From contig NZ_JAEVLT010000001.1 of assembly GCF_024494385.1 (NCBI RefSeq), forward strand, positions 1 to 64,000: DNA of 64,000 nucleotides. Direction: 5' to 3'. The notes beneath the pieces were generated by a model, which saw nothing but the letters and a program-made list of their open reading frames with translations, was not told the DNA's origin and did no database searches. Source of the stretch: Bacillus sp. EB600. GTDB taxonomy: Bacteria; Bacillota; Bacilli; Bacillales; Cytobacillaceae. The position numbers and the translations under genes were made by a program. Of the stretch, positions 16,745 through 26,100 are shown in pieces; position 1 is the first letter of the stretch; the number at the start of each line of letters is the position of its first letter.

Positions 16745-18733
16745 TTAATTTGCGGTCCGGCCGGCAGCCGACACGTGACTCCGCAATGCTTTTTCCGTAC
16801 GTTCGATTTCTTCCACTGGAATGAAGTAATCAGTATTATATTGGAAGGAACGGGCAAATAACGTGATGGCGACACCGATTAATCCCGCAACCCCCATCCA
16901 TGCCCATTCGAACGTAAAGCCAAATCCGGCAATAAACCAGAAGATTGCCATGATGAAAGGAATTCCGGTATTTTTTGGCATATGAATTGGTTCATATTTA
17001 ACCGCTTCTTTTTGATAGTTTCCTTTTTTCATTTCTTCTTTTTGATACCACCAGGCATCACGTCCATGGACCTCAGGCAGCACAGCAAAATTGTAAATTG
17101 GTGCCGGAGAAGGAATTGACCACTCTAATGTACGGCCATCCCAAATATCGCCGGTGACATCCCGTTCGCCATGTTTAATACTGTAAAGAATCTGCCATAC
17201 CTGGAATAGGAAACCAATCCCCATCAAAAATGCGCCGACAGTTGAAATATAGTTGAGCGGTGCCCAGCCCATATCCCAGCCCATTGATTGGTTATACGTA
17301 TAAATACGCCGGGTCATTCCCATAAATCCGAGAGCATATTGTGGCATAAAGCATACATAGAAGCCGATTTGCCATAACCAAAAGCCCCATTTCCCTAACG
17401 TTTCATTTAATTTAATCCCAAAAATTTTCGGGAACCAGTAATACATCCCCGCAATATATCCGAATACAACACCACCGATTAATACTTGGTGGAAGTGAGC
17501 AATCAAGAAATAGCTGTTATGATATTGATAATCTGCAGGAGCTGCCGCCAGCATAACCCCTGTCGCACCACCGACTAGGAAGCAAGGGAAAAACGCATAG
17601 ACCCATAGCATCGGCTGTGTCAGGCGGATCCGGCCGCGGTACATGGTAAACAGCCAGTTAAACACTTTTACTCCTGTTGGAATCGCGATAATCATTGTAC
17701 AAATAGCAAAAACAATATTAACGTTCGCTCCGGCACCCATCGTAAAAAAGTGGTGTGCCCATGTGTAGTATGAAACGACACTGATCAAAATCATCGAAAA
17801 TACCATTGAACTGTACCCGAAAATACGTTTTCTTGAGAAGGTCGCGACGACCTCAGAAAATACACCAAAAGCAGGTAATACAACGATATATACTTCAGGG
17901 TGACCCCACATCCAAATTAAATTGACATACATCATTGGGTTACCGCCGGCAGTCATCGTAAAGAAGTGGCCGCCAAGGAAGCGGTCGATAAACAGCATAA
18001 CCAAGGTAACTGTAAGAATTGGAAATACGCCTAAAAGGGCGATTGATGAAGACAAGACAGACCATGAAAAAAGCGGCATATCTTTTAGACGCATCGATGG
18101 GGTGCGCATTTTTAAAATTGTTACGATAAAATTAATTCCTGTTGCCAAGCTGCCAATACCGGATATTTGAATTCCCCAAATCCAGAAGTTTTGTCCAGGA
18201 CCGGAACTGAAAGGTTTTTCCGACAAAGGTGGATAGGAAAGCCAGCCTGCATCCGGAGACCCGCCGATGACAAAGGATAGATTAAAGAGCATTGCTCCAA
18301 GGAAGAATAACCAAAAACTTACCGCATTTAAAAACGGAAAAGCAACATCTCTTGCTCCTATTTGCAACGGGACAACGATGTTAAATAGTGCAAACATAAA
18401 CGGCATTGCCATAAATAAAATCATGATCGTGCCGTGTGTGGTAAAGATTTCATTGTAGTGTTCTGATGTTAAGAAATGGCTATTCGGAACAGCCAGTTGA
18501 AGCCTCATTAATAGGGCATCTACTCCTCCGCGAAAAAGCATCAGCAATGCCGAGAGAAGATACATAATGCCAATTTTTTTATGATCAACGGTTGTAAGCC
18601 ATTCTCTCCAGAGCCAGCCCCATTTTTTACTGTAGGTCAAGTAAAAGATAATGCCAAGACAAGCCACAATAATGGAAACATCCGCACCATAGATCATAGG
18701 ATCGCCTGTGACAAAAAAATGCGAATTTGACAT
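16745..18733 (-). CDS. qoxB: Cytochrome aa3 quinol oxidase subunit I
   Basis: The catalytic subunit of a heme-copper quinol oxidase, 662 residues with about 15 helices. It holds low-spin heme a and the heme a3-CuB centre that reduces oxygen to water while pumping protons. The CuB/cross-link motif W-G-H-P-E-V-Y-I-V-V-L-P lies near residue 277, the two CuB His in Y-T-W-A-H-H-F-F near 327, and heme ligand His in H-F-H-Q-V-L-I-G-G near 412. The length matches B. subtilis QoxB (649). The start has CAGGAGG upstream. It follows qoxA by 26 bases. Confidence 0.97.
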   Translation of the reverse strand: MSNSHFFVTGDPMIYGADVSIIVACLGIIFYLTYSKKWGWLWREWLTTVDHKKIGIMYLLSALLMLFRGGVDALLMRLQLAVPNSHFLTSEHYNEIFTTHGTIMILFMAMPFMFALFNIVVPLQIGARDVAFPFLNAVSFWLFFLGAMLFNLSFVIGGSPDAGWLSYPPLSEKPFSSGPGQNFWIWGIQISGIGSLATGINFIVTILKMRTPSMRLKDMPLFSWSVLSSSIALLGVFPILTVTLVMLFIDRFLGGHFFTMTAGGNPMMYVNLIWMWGHPEVYIVVLPAFGVFSEVVATFSRKRIFGYSSMVFSMILISVVSYYTWAHHFFTMGAGANVNIVFAICTMIIAIPTGVKVFNWLFTMYRGRIRLTQPMLWVYAFFPCFLVGGATGVMLAAAPADYQYHNSYFLIAHFHQVLIGGVVFGYIAGMYYWFPKIFGIKLNETLGKWGFWLWQIGFYVCFMPQYALGFMGMTRRIYTYNQSMGWDMGWAPLNYISTVGAFLMGIGFLFQVWQILYSIKHGERDVTGDIWDGRTLEWSIPSPAPIYNFAVLPEVHGRDAWWYQKEEMKKGNYQKEAVKYEPIHMPKNTGIPFIMAIFWFIAGFGFTFEWAWMGVAGLIGVAITLFARSFQYNTDYFIPVEEIERTEKALRSHVSAAGRTAN

Positions 18734-18759
18734 AGAATAATTCCTCCTGATTCTTTCGT

Positions 18760-19668
18760 TTATTTCTGCATAGACATGGATGGCATACTGCCATCTCCCA
18801 TATTGTTCATATGATGGTAATAGTTTCCTCCATTTTTATTAACGATGTTTTCAAACAGACCATTTGGATAAGATGAAAAACTTAATTCTTTTTCAAGGCC
18901 GGGCTTCGCCAATGTTTTATAGCCGGCATTTGTTAAGACAGGCGAATTTTCCCTTATGCCTTCCGCCCATTTATTAAATTCAGTCTGCGGCACTGACTTG
19001 ACTCTAAATTGCATATGGGCAAAACCTTTTCCGGTAAAGTTTGCACCGGAGCCAAAATATTCTCCCACTTTGTCTGCTTGAAGCCATAGCCCCATGGACA
19101 TACCAGGCATCGTATATTCCTGTCCTCCCAATTGCGGAATCCAGAAAGAATTCATCGGCGCGTCAGAGGTTAACACAAACTGAACCGGAACGCCTGCTGG
19201 AATTTCTACATAGTTGACAGTTGCAATCTTTTTCCCGGGATACGTGAACATCCATTTCCAGTCCAATGACGTTACTTGGACAACAATTGGTTTCACATCT
19301 TGAACTGGCGGTTTTGTTAAATTAATCGTTGTTTTAGCTGTAAATATTCCAAGAATAGCGACAATGATAATCGGAATTCCCCACCAAATAATCTCCAAGG
19401 TTCTGCTTTCTGACCATTCAGGTTGATAAGGAGCTTTGTTGCCGGGTTTGTCCCGGTAACGAATTACAACATAAATAAAGATACCTAATACTGGAATAAT
19501 GACAATTGCACATAAAATGACTGAAATAATAATAAGACGCATCTCTTGCTGAGCTACAGGTCCTTCAGGGCTAAGAACAATATATTTGTTGCTGTCGCAC
19601 CCAGCCAAAAGTACCATGCCCAATAAAGCTAAAACTGAAAATTTAGCATATTGGATCCACTTCTTCAA
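18760..19668 (-). CDS. qoxA: Cytochrome aa3 quinol oxidase subunit II
   Basis: A 302-residue lipoprotein subunit II. The signal peptide ends L-L-A-G-C (Cys24), two transmembrane helices follow, then a cupredoxin domain. The Cys-x3-Cys copper A ligands of cytochrome c oxidases are missing: the corresponding stretch reads G-S-G-A-N-F-T-G-K-G-F-A-H-M-Q-F. That absence and the S-P-E-G-P-V-A-Q-Q-E start identify a quinol oxidase (QoxA/CyoA type), not caa3. A Met/His-rich C-terminal tail is visible. The TTG start is set by AAAGGGGAACTAACA; the upstream ATG lacks a suitable SD. It is the first gene of the operon. Confidence 0.95.
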   Translation of the reverse strand: MKKWIQYAKFSVLALLGMVLLAGCDSNKYIVLSPEGPVAQQEMRLIIISVILCAIVIIPVLGIFIYVVIRYRDKPGNKAPYQPEWSESRTLEIIWWGIPIIIVAILGIFTAKTTINLTKPPVQDVKPIVVQVTSLDWKWMFTYPGKKIATVNYVEIPAGVPVQFVLTSDAPMNSFWIPQLGGQEYTMPGMSMGLWLQADKVGEYFGSGANFTGKGFAHMQFRVKSVPQTEFNKWAEGIRENSPVLTNAGYKTLAKPGLEKELSFSSYPNGLFENIVNKNGGNYYHHMNNMGDGSMPSMSMQK

Positions 19669-19743
19669 TGTTAGTTCCCCTTTCATTTAAAATAGTTTTT
19701 TCACTTTAATCACTATGTAAATAGTAAAAATAAATTATATTAA

Positions 19744-19806
19744 TATACGAATATGCACAATAGTTCAACTCAGGTACAGCAGCAGCTAATTGCTCATATT
19801 CGTATA
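19744..19806 (-). other. Long inverted repeat in the qoxA leader
   Basis: TATACGAATATG (19744-19755) and CATATTCGTATA (19795-19806) are perfect 12-bp inverted copies 39 bases apart. They lie 76-138 bases before the qoxA start and downstream of the Fnr-type promoter at 19946. A transcript from that promoter would fold a long hairpin here. A second possible start (TTGAAC then TATTAA at 17 bases) overlaps the downstream arm, so it could also be an operator or hairpin that controls local initiation. Confidence 0.6.
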
Positions 19807-19945
19807 AAATTTTTCTCTTTCAAAAAAACCTGTTTGAAACGCTTTCATAATTTTTAGTTTCTATTGAGTGGGTCCATTATTTTTTTAAACTATTTCTCTC
19901 TATATTTCAATCAAACCAAGTTTTGCCTTCCATTCTTTTCATTCG

Positions 19946-19995
19946 CATTTTTATTATATAGATATATCTCTCAAAAAATAGTGATATAGATCACA
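19946..19995 (-). promoter_or_regulatory. Fnr-type promoter upstream of qoxA
   Basis: On the minus strand, TGTGATCTATATCACT (19995-19980) matches the Bacillus Fnr consensus TGTGA-N6-TCACT exactly. TATAAT follows at 19958-19953. If the start is at 19946, the site is centred at -41.5, the classic class II activator position. The transcript would have a leader of about 280 bases before qoxA, or could be a separate short RNA ending in the inverted repeat. The rest of 19669-20009 shows nothing else. Confidence 0.65.
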
Positions 19996-20009
19996 TTTTA
20001 GGCGGATAA

Positions 20010-20198
20010 TTATCCAGTTGTTCGTTCACGCATAATAACGATCATTTCATAACCTTCGATCAAGTTGACTAGTTCATCCTCATTTTCAACATGCTGAACA
20101 AACGAATCGACCTCAACTTCGTCCGAAATTGAGGTCCAATTAGCCCTTGACAATGCAACATTTTGGTAATCATCTAAGATCACATAATGAAGTTTCAA
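20010..20198 (-). pseudogene. Truncated D-2-hydroxyacid dehydrogenase (N-terminal stump)
   Basis: A 62-residue frame that aligns along its length with the N-terminus of the dehydrogenase at 12675: K-L-H-Y-V-I-L-D-D-Y-Q-N, W-T-S-I-S-D-E-V and I-V-I-M-R-E-R-T are shared. It then stops, where the intact copy continues with P-F-P-A-A-L-L. The catalytic and NAD-binding domains are absent. The TTG start with GAGGGTG 6 bases upstream is still intact. It lies directly upstream of the qox operon and divergent from a LysR gene, which may once have controlled it. Confidence 0.85.
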
Positions 20199-20461
20199 CT
20201 TCGTCACCCTCTTTTTATGAAATGACTTTGTTTCCAAATGTAAGCTTCCGATCATTATTCGTAAATAGTTGGGAAATAACCTGGAAATTTACATTTTTAT
20301 TTCAAAAATTGTCCTAATCTAATGCAAAAGCAAATAAATTATTTTATAATATTGAAAATTCAAATATAAAATAATATGATTAATTGATTACTATTTTCAT
20401 AGATTATCCTAAAATTGTATTGGTACTATCTTTTTGTAAATGTATCAAAGGAGGACATACC

Positions 20462-21355
20462 TTGGATAACGAGCAATTATTAACTTTTCTGACCGTTTCC
20501 GAAATGAAAAATTACTCACGTGCTGCAGAATATTTAAATTTAACGCAGCCTGCTGTCACGGCAAGGATACAAAAACTAGAAATTGAATTAAATTGTAAAC
20601 TATTCTTACGTGACGGAAAAAAGATCTCCTTAACGGAAGCAGGGAACGCCTTACTTCCATTTGCTCGAAAAATAGTCAACTATATGAATGAAGCAAAACA
20701 AACCATTGACGTATTAAAAATTCCCACTTTAACGATCGGCTTGGCGCCAGCAATCTCGGTATCTATCCTCTTCCAGGTTTTATCATTGTTGCGTGAAAAG
20801 AACCAATTATTATTCGACATTGTCGAAGCAGAGGATTCAATTGAAATAGCCAAGCTGGTTACTGAAGGAAAGATTGATATTGGGCTAGTTAGAAACGTTA
20901 TCCCATTTACAAATCTAAACTCAAAATATCTATTTCATGAAAAGTATAAATTCATTGTAGGCAAACAACACGCTCTAGCCGGAAAATCTGAAATCAATAT
21001 GAAGGATTTAATTGGGGAAACGATGATCTGCTATCGTCGGCAAACCCCTATCGCAATAAAAATCGATGAAAAATTAGTTGGAGTAGAAAATCTACATCGC
21101 ATCGAAGTGGGCGGATTTGAAATGGTTAAATTTATGGTTAAAAATAATTGGGGATTCAGTATTATTTCAGAGCTGGAATTAGGTTATGACAAAGAAACCA
21201 TTCAAAACGATTTTACAATCATCCCGTTTGCTCAATTTGAGGATCTTACATTTGATATAACAGGAATTCATAAAAAAGATTCTCCAAAATTGGATAACCT
21301 CCAGCTGTTTTTAGACTATTTTGAATCAACTTTGAAATCGTTACAATTCAATTAA
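20462..21355 (+). CDS. LysR family transcriptional regulator
   Basis: A 297-residue LysR-type regulator. The N-terminal winged helix-turn-helix reads L-L-T-F-L-T-V-S-E, then S-R-A-A-E-Y-L-N-L-T-Q-P-A-V-T-A-R-I-Q-K-L-E near residues 18-40, followed by a periplasmic-binding-like effector domain. The start is a TTG with AAAGGAGGACATACC upstream, which fits the family's normal N-terminus; the longer frame adds an unsupported 26 residues. It is divergent from the dehydrogenase stump at 20010, so its original target may be gone. The effector is unknown. Confidence 0.92.
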   Translation: MDNEQLLTFLTVSEMKNYSRAAEYLNLTQPAVTARIQKLEIELNCKLFLRDGKKISLTEAGNALLPFARKIVNYMNEAKQTIDVLKIPTLTIGLAPAISVSILFQVLSLLREKNQLLFDIVEAEDSIEIAKLVTEGKIDIGLVRNVIPFTNLNSKYLFHEKYKFIVGKQHALAGKSEINMKDLIGETMICYRRQTPIAIKIDEKLVGVENLHRIEVGGFEMVKFMVKNNWGFSIISELELGYDKETIQNDFTIIPFAQFEDLTFDITGIHKKDSPKLDNLQLFLDYFESTLKSLQFN

Positions 21356-21625
21356 CCAATCGAGACCAGACAAGTCCCTATTTTAATTGAAAACCCATTT
21401 CTTACATTAAGGAAAATACAAATCTCTTTGATAACATCGGTAACGTAATCATCTGCAAGAGTAAGGGAGATATTGATCTGCTATTGCAGATGCACACTGG
21501 TAACAAATTGTTATTGCTATTTTAGTATTCATAATTTTACATTTCATAAACTCTAATAGTGATATACAGATGATGAAACTTTTTTAATTGTTGCTTTGGG
21601 AAGCGAAAAACAATTTCATTAATTT
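21356..21625. other. Noncoding stretch between LysR and DUF438 genes
   Basis: No convincing gene. A small inverted pair ATCTGCAA/TTGCAGAT is present near 21451 and 21485. No terminator with a clear T-run was found for the LysR gene. Confidence 0.4.
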
Positions 21626-21653
21626 AAAAAGCCCCTTCAATCGAAGGGGCTAA
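21626..21653 (-). terminator. Terminator of the DUF438 gene
   Basis: On the minus strand, AGCCCCTT pairs with AAGGGGCT around CGATTG, followed by TTTTTAAAT. It lies 14 bases after the stop. Confidence 0.9.
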
Positions 21654-21666
21654 AGCTTTTGTTCAT

Positions 21667-22899
21667 TTAAGATAAAATCCGTTTTTCCCCCTCAATTGAC
21701 TGGATAGGGTCAATATTTTGCGTGAATTCAAGGGTGCCGATGTATTTTCCGTTCTCATCACGAACAGCGAAATAACGGATATAGACATATTTATCACGGA
21801 ACTTGATCCAGAAATCCTCACAGTCCTTCTGACCTGACTTAAAGTCTGCAAGCAGCTCCTCCACAACATGAACGCTTCTTGGCGGATGGCAGTTTTGCAC
21901 GGTACGGCCAATGACGGCCTTTGTACGAGCAAAGATTCTTTCTTTTCCGTGTGAAAAATAGCGGACAACGTCATCATGGTCAATAAAGGTAATGTCAACG
22001 GGCAAATGGTTTAAGAAAAGCTCCAACTGTTTTAATGATAGGATCCCTGTTTCCATTTTAATATAGCCTTCAGAAATTGCCTTCTCATCCAGCCCTTTTC
22101 GTTCCGGCATCCATTCAGCTGCTGGACCAGTCAAGCAAAAACCGATTTCATCACTTTCATGGGCAATTTTTACCCACTCATCTTCGGTTAGATTATTCAA
22201 GGCCATTGGAAAAAGAATATTTTCCTCACGGTAAATCATCGCGCTTACTTCATCAATTGTAAAGTTAGCCGCTTCAAACACAGCCTGCTTGTCACCGTTG
22301 TAATCTTTTAATTTTACTTTTGCAAGCTTGATTGCGTCCCTGATATAGTCATCAATTCTCCACATATTTTTACTAGGACCGAATATCCCGTACTTTTCTA
22401 AATATGGAAATACTAAATTCTCTTTACGGCTGTAGTGCTTGTCGATATCGAGGAGAAGATTGATATCTTCAAGGAGCAGGTATACATTTTCTGCTGAGTC
22501 CTCGTTTTCAAATCTTTCTAAGTCCACTTGCAGCTTTGATTGAAGTAGCTTATCGATTTCTTTGTTTTCAAGAATAAAGGTGTGAATCGGATGTCCCGGC
22601 TGGTCTTCAGGATGTTGGGTTTTGTAATCTTCGTTTTCTATTGCACCTTTAAAAATTTCCATATGGTTAGCGTATAAATCATGAACTTCCGTAATGGGAA
22701 TCCCTTCGTCTTCGAGGAAGTCATTCGAAAGCTGAGAGATTTCTTCAATCGTTATTTTTCCGATAAAAGCATCAAAATGTGCCCTTACTTCGTGTACATT
22801 TTTCCCATTATGAAGATCTTTAAAGATTTTTCTTAGCATCTCTAGGCGTTCTGGGCTATTAATTGTAAATTGTTCCCGGTTGTTGATGATTTCACTCAT
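21667..22899 (-). CDS. DUF438/hemerythrin/PAS domain protein
   Basis: A 410-residue protein with three parts. Residues about 15-80 form DUF438 (L-R-K-I-F-K-D-L-H-N-G onwards). Residues about 85-260 form a hemerythrin-like four-helix bundle with spaced His and Glu (G-H-P-I-H-T-F, D-K-H-Y-S-R-K-E-N-L-V-F-P, Y-R-E-E-N-I-L-F-P-M) able to hold a di-iron site. Residues about 290-400 form a PAS domain (F-I-D-H-D-D-V-V-R-Y-F-S-H-G). Such proteins are thought to sense or handle O2 or NO. GGAG precedes the ATG. An Fnr-like promoter lies upstream, so low-oxygen induction is inferred. Confidence 0.92.
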   Translation of the reverse strand: MSEIINNREQFTINSPERLEMLRKIFKDLHNGKNVHEVRAHFDAFIGKITIEEISQLSNDFLEDEGIPITEVHDLYANHMEIFKGAIENEDYKTQHPEDQPGHPIHTFILENKEIDKLLQSKLQVDLERFENEDSAENVYLLLEDINLLLDIDKHYSRKENLVFPYLEKYGIFGPSKNMWRIDDYIRDAIKLAKVKLKDYNGDKQAVFEAANFTIDEVSAMIYREENILFPMALNNLTEDEWVKIAHESDEIGFCLTGPAAEWMPERKGLDEKAISEGYIKMETGILSLKQLELFLNHLPVDITFIDHDDVVRYFSHGKERIFARTKAVIGRTVQNCHPPRSVHVVEELLADFKSGQKDCEDFWIKFRDKYVYIRYFAVRDENGKYIGTLEFTQNIDPIQSIEGEKRILS

Positions 22900-22945
22900 A
22901 GAGGGTTTCTCCTTCGTTTTGGGTAACTTCAGTGATAATATTTCT

Positions 22946-22995
22946 CAATACTAAAATAACACGTTTGAAAATTCATTTTAGTGATTTACATCATT
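22946..22995 (-). promoter_or_regulatory. Fnr-like promoter of the DUF438 gene
   Basis: On the minus strand, AATGATGTAAATCACT (22995-22980) fits TGTGA-N6-TCACT in 8 of 10 positions. TATTTT follows at 22958-22953, giving the same -41.5 geometry as the site before qoxA. The inferred start lies 47 bases before the ATG. Confidence 0.5.
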
Positions 22996-23123
22996 ATTAA
23001 AAGTGAACTTTTTGAAATGCTTGTGTTACGAATTACCCAATCGAAACTCCCTTTTTTTAACTATTTGAGTGTATGGCTAAAGTTGAAGCTAGTGTCTCGG
23101 CGATAGTAAAACTACAAGTTTAA

Positions 23124-26100
23124 CTAGATCATCAATATTTCTCGTATGTCCTCTTCAGTCAACGTGGTTGAGGTTTTCTCCTCAGAATAGATGATTTCTT
23201 CAATCAGATGTCTCTTTTTTTCTTGCAACTCATTCATTTTTTCCTCGATTGTGCCACAGGCAACTAGTTTAATTACTTGAACAGGATTTGTCTGACCAAT
23301 CCGATGTGCGCGGTCTGCGGCTTGCTGTTCAACCGCAGGATTCCACCAAATATCATAAAGGATAACAGTATCAGCACCCGTCAAGTTCAGACCTGTTCCG
23401 CCAGCCTTCAAAGAAATGAGGAATAAATCGCGTTCACCTGCATTAAATTGATCACAGATTTCCACTCGTTCTTCTGACGGAGTTTGTCCATTAAGATAGA
23501 AAAAGGTCAGCCCTTGTAATGCTAACTCTCTGCCAATAATCTCAAGCATTTTCGTAAACTGGGAGAAAATTAGCACCCTCCTTCCGGAAAGCCTCGCTTC
23601 CTCTACCATCTGCATTAACTGTTCAAATTTAGCTGAACTTCCTTTATAACCATCGACAAACAAAGCTGGATGACAACAAATCTGTCGCAGGCGTGTCAAA
23701 CCTGCAAGGATTTTAATGCGGTTTTTCCGGAGTGTGTCCTTGTCAAGATGCTTCAAGGTGTCGTGCCTAAGCTTCGCTAAATAAGCTGCGTAAAGCTTCT
23801 TTTGATCTGGAAGCAATTCTATTGATTCCATCGACTCTATTTTCTCGGGCAGCTCTGAAAGAACATCCTCTTTCAGTCGACGAAGCAAAAATGGACGAAT
23901 CCTCCTGGCAACCGTTTTCCTTGGGAGGAAACTGAATTCCTTTAAGCCCTGGAATAATTCAGGAAAGACAACGTGAAAGATCGACCATAGCTCCTCCAGT
24001 GAATTCTCGATCGGGGTGCCAGTAAGAGCAAAGCGATTCTTCGCTTGAATCTTCTTAACTGCTTTTGCTGTCTTTGTAATAGGGTTTTTAAAGGCCTGTG
24101 CTTCATCAAAAAATACGCTATGAAAGGTCTGTTTTTCGTACCACTTACTATCACTCAGCAACAACGGATAGGAGGTAATAATGACATCAATATCGACCAG
24201 ATTCTTCTTGAGATTTAACCGTTTCGTTTTATTCCCATCTATTATAAGTGCATGTAATTCTGGGGCAAACTTCTTGATTTCATTTAGCCAATTATATGTT
24301 AATGATGACGGACAAACAATGAGAACTGGAAGCTTTCTATCACGGATGTTAGGGAGTTCTGATAGAATAAATGTGATGCTTTGGAGTGTTTTACCCAATC
24401 CCATATCATCAGCTAAAATTCCTCCAAATCCATAGCTGGCAAGAGTTTTCATCCATTTAAAGCCGTTCTTTTGATAGTCTCTTATTATTGGATCTAAGCT
24501 CTTTGGTATCTCAAACGCCATATTGTCCGGATTTGTGATGCTTTCCAAGAACTGACGGAACGATTCCTCTAGCTTGAAGGTAGTAGGATCATCAATCATA
24601 TCAAGTAGCCTAAGCCCCCCGACAATTGGTAGGTTCAAGCCGCTTTCCAGATCTTCCTTTTGAACCGGAAGTGCGTTCAAAAATCGTTTTATCTCATCAA
24701 AGTCCCTTTGCTCCAATGAAAGCAGCGAGCCGTCTCGCAAACGATAATACTTTCGCTTTTCCTCTAAAGCAGCTAAAACCTCCCGTATTTGTTTATCCGG
24801 AATGCCATCCATTTCAAATTTGAATTCCAACCAATTCGTCCGTTCTCTTTTGAACTTCACCCTAATTTGTGGCCGGGCACTGCCTCTAAAAATTCGGTTT
24901 TTCACTGCCGTTGTTGCATAGATTTGGACAAGCTTTTGAAGTTTAGGTACAACATTGTACAAAAATTCATACTCCAGCTCTTCATTGTGCAAAAAATAAC
25001 CCTCGTCCGTTTTAGCAAACGAACTTTCATCCATTAACTTTAAGATCGCTTTCTCCTTTTTCACATCTCTGATAAGCAGCGACCCCGACGTGCGTTCTCT
25101 ACTGTCCAATGGATTAATCACTACATGTTCATAGCAAAATTCCAACCCGGCGAGAAGTCGATTGTTTACCCGATCCAGATAAAGCTTTGCAATTAAAGGT
25201 GCTTTTACAAGCTGATCTGTGATATGATCAGAAATTCGCAGTTTGCCTAGTTTTTTTAAACCCGGCACAACTTTTTCTAGAAAAAAACGAACTTGCTCCT
25301 GGTGAATTGGAATTTGATTTGTCCCTAATCCCTCTAGCATCTGATTTAGATCAGATAGAAGTTTTATTTCTTCCCTTTTCATCTGGATGAATTTTCCTTC
25401 GTATAAGACAGTACTATATGAACTCATCACAACCATCCGATTCAACCCATTTATCTTTAGGCGAAACCCTTCGCCCTCTGTTTCGGAAAAGTCAAAATGT
25501 AATGGCAGTGGTTCACTCAATAAGTGAAGACCTTGATACGTATTCCCTTCGTATTCAAGCTTTACAAGCGGTGCTCTTAAAAGGCTTGGAAAAAGCCGCT
25601 CCCATGCGGATGGGGGAATCAATAATCTTTTAGGATCGTACACATAATCAGGTTGATTCGGCAATTCACCAAGGTACAACTTTTCATCTTGAATGACTTG
25701 AATAAGCTCCTTGACCACTGCATCTGTTTCTTTTTCAAAACAATAAATGCTTGGGTCGTGTGTAAAAGAAGCTGAAAGCGTACTAGGAACTCCGTCTGTC
25801 ACTTGCTCCAAAAAGTCTCGGATATTTTTCACTTTCGTCGATTCCAGCTTCAGTTCTATTCCGAACATATGGCTTACTGCGCCGATTGTGACAGGTTTAC
25901 ATGTTATCTCTACTGCGATTATTTCTCTTCGATCAAAGTGATTGAGACGTCCGCTTACTCGTACAGGGTGATCATTAAACAGTGTTAGGAAGTCCTCTGT
26001 CACCCCTTGGTTTGTTATTGAGTCCAACTGACTTTTGCCAGCAGGACTAAGCGGGGATGCTCCTTTTTGCTGAAGTTCGTAAATTGCTACTAAAACAGCT

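Noticed and set aside
18760..19668. Cytochrome caa3 (cytochrome c) oxidase subunit II
   Set aside because: The copper A cysteines are absent and there is no cytochrome c domain, so it is a quinol oxidase.
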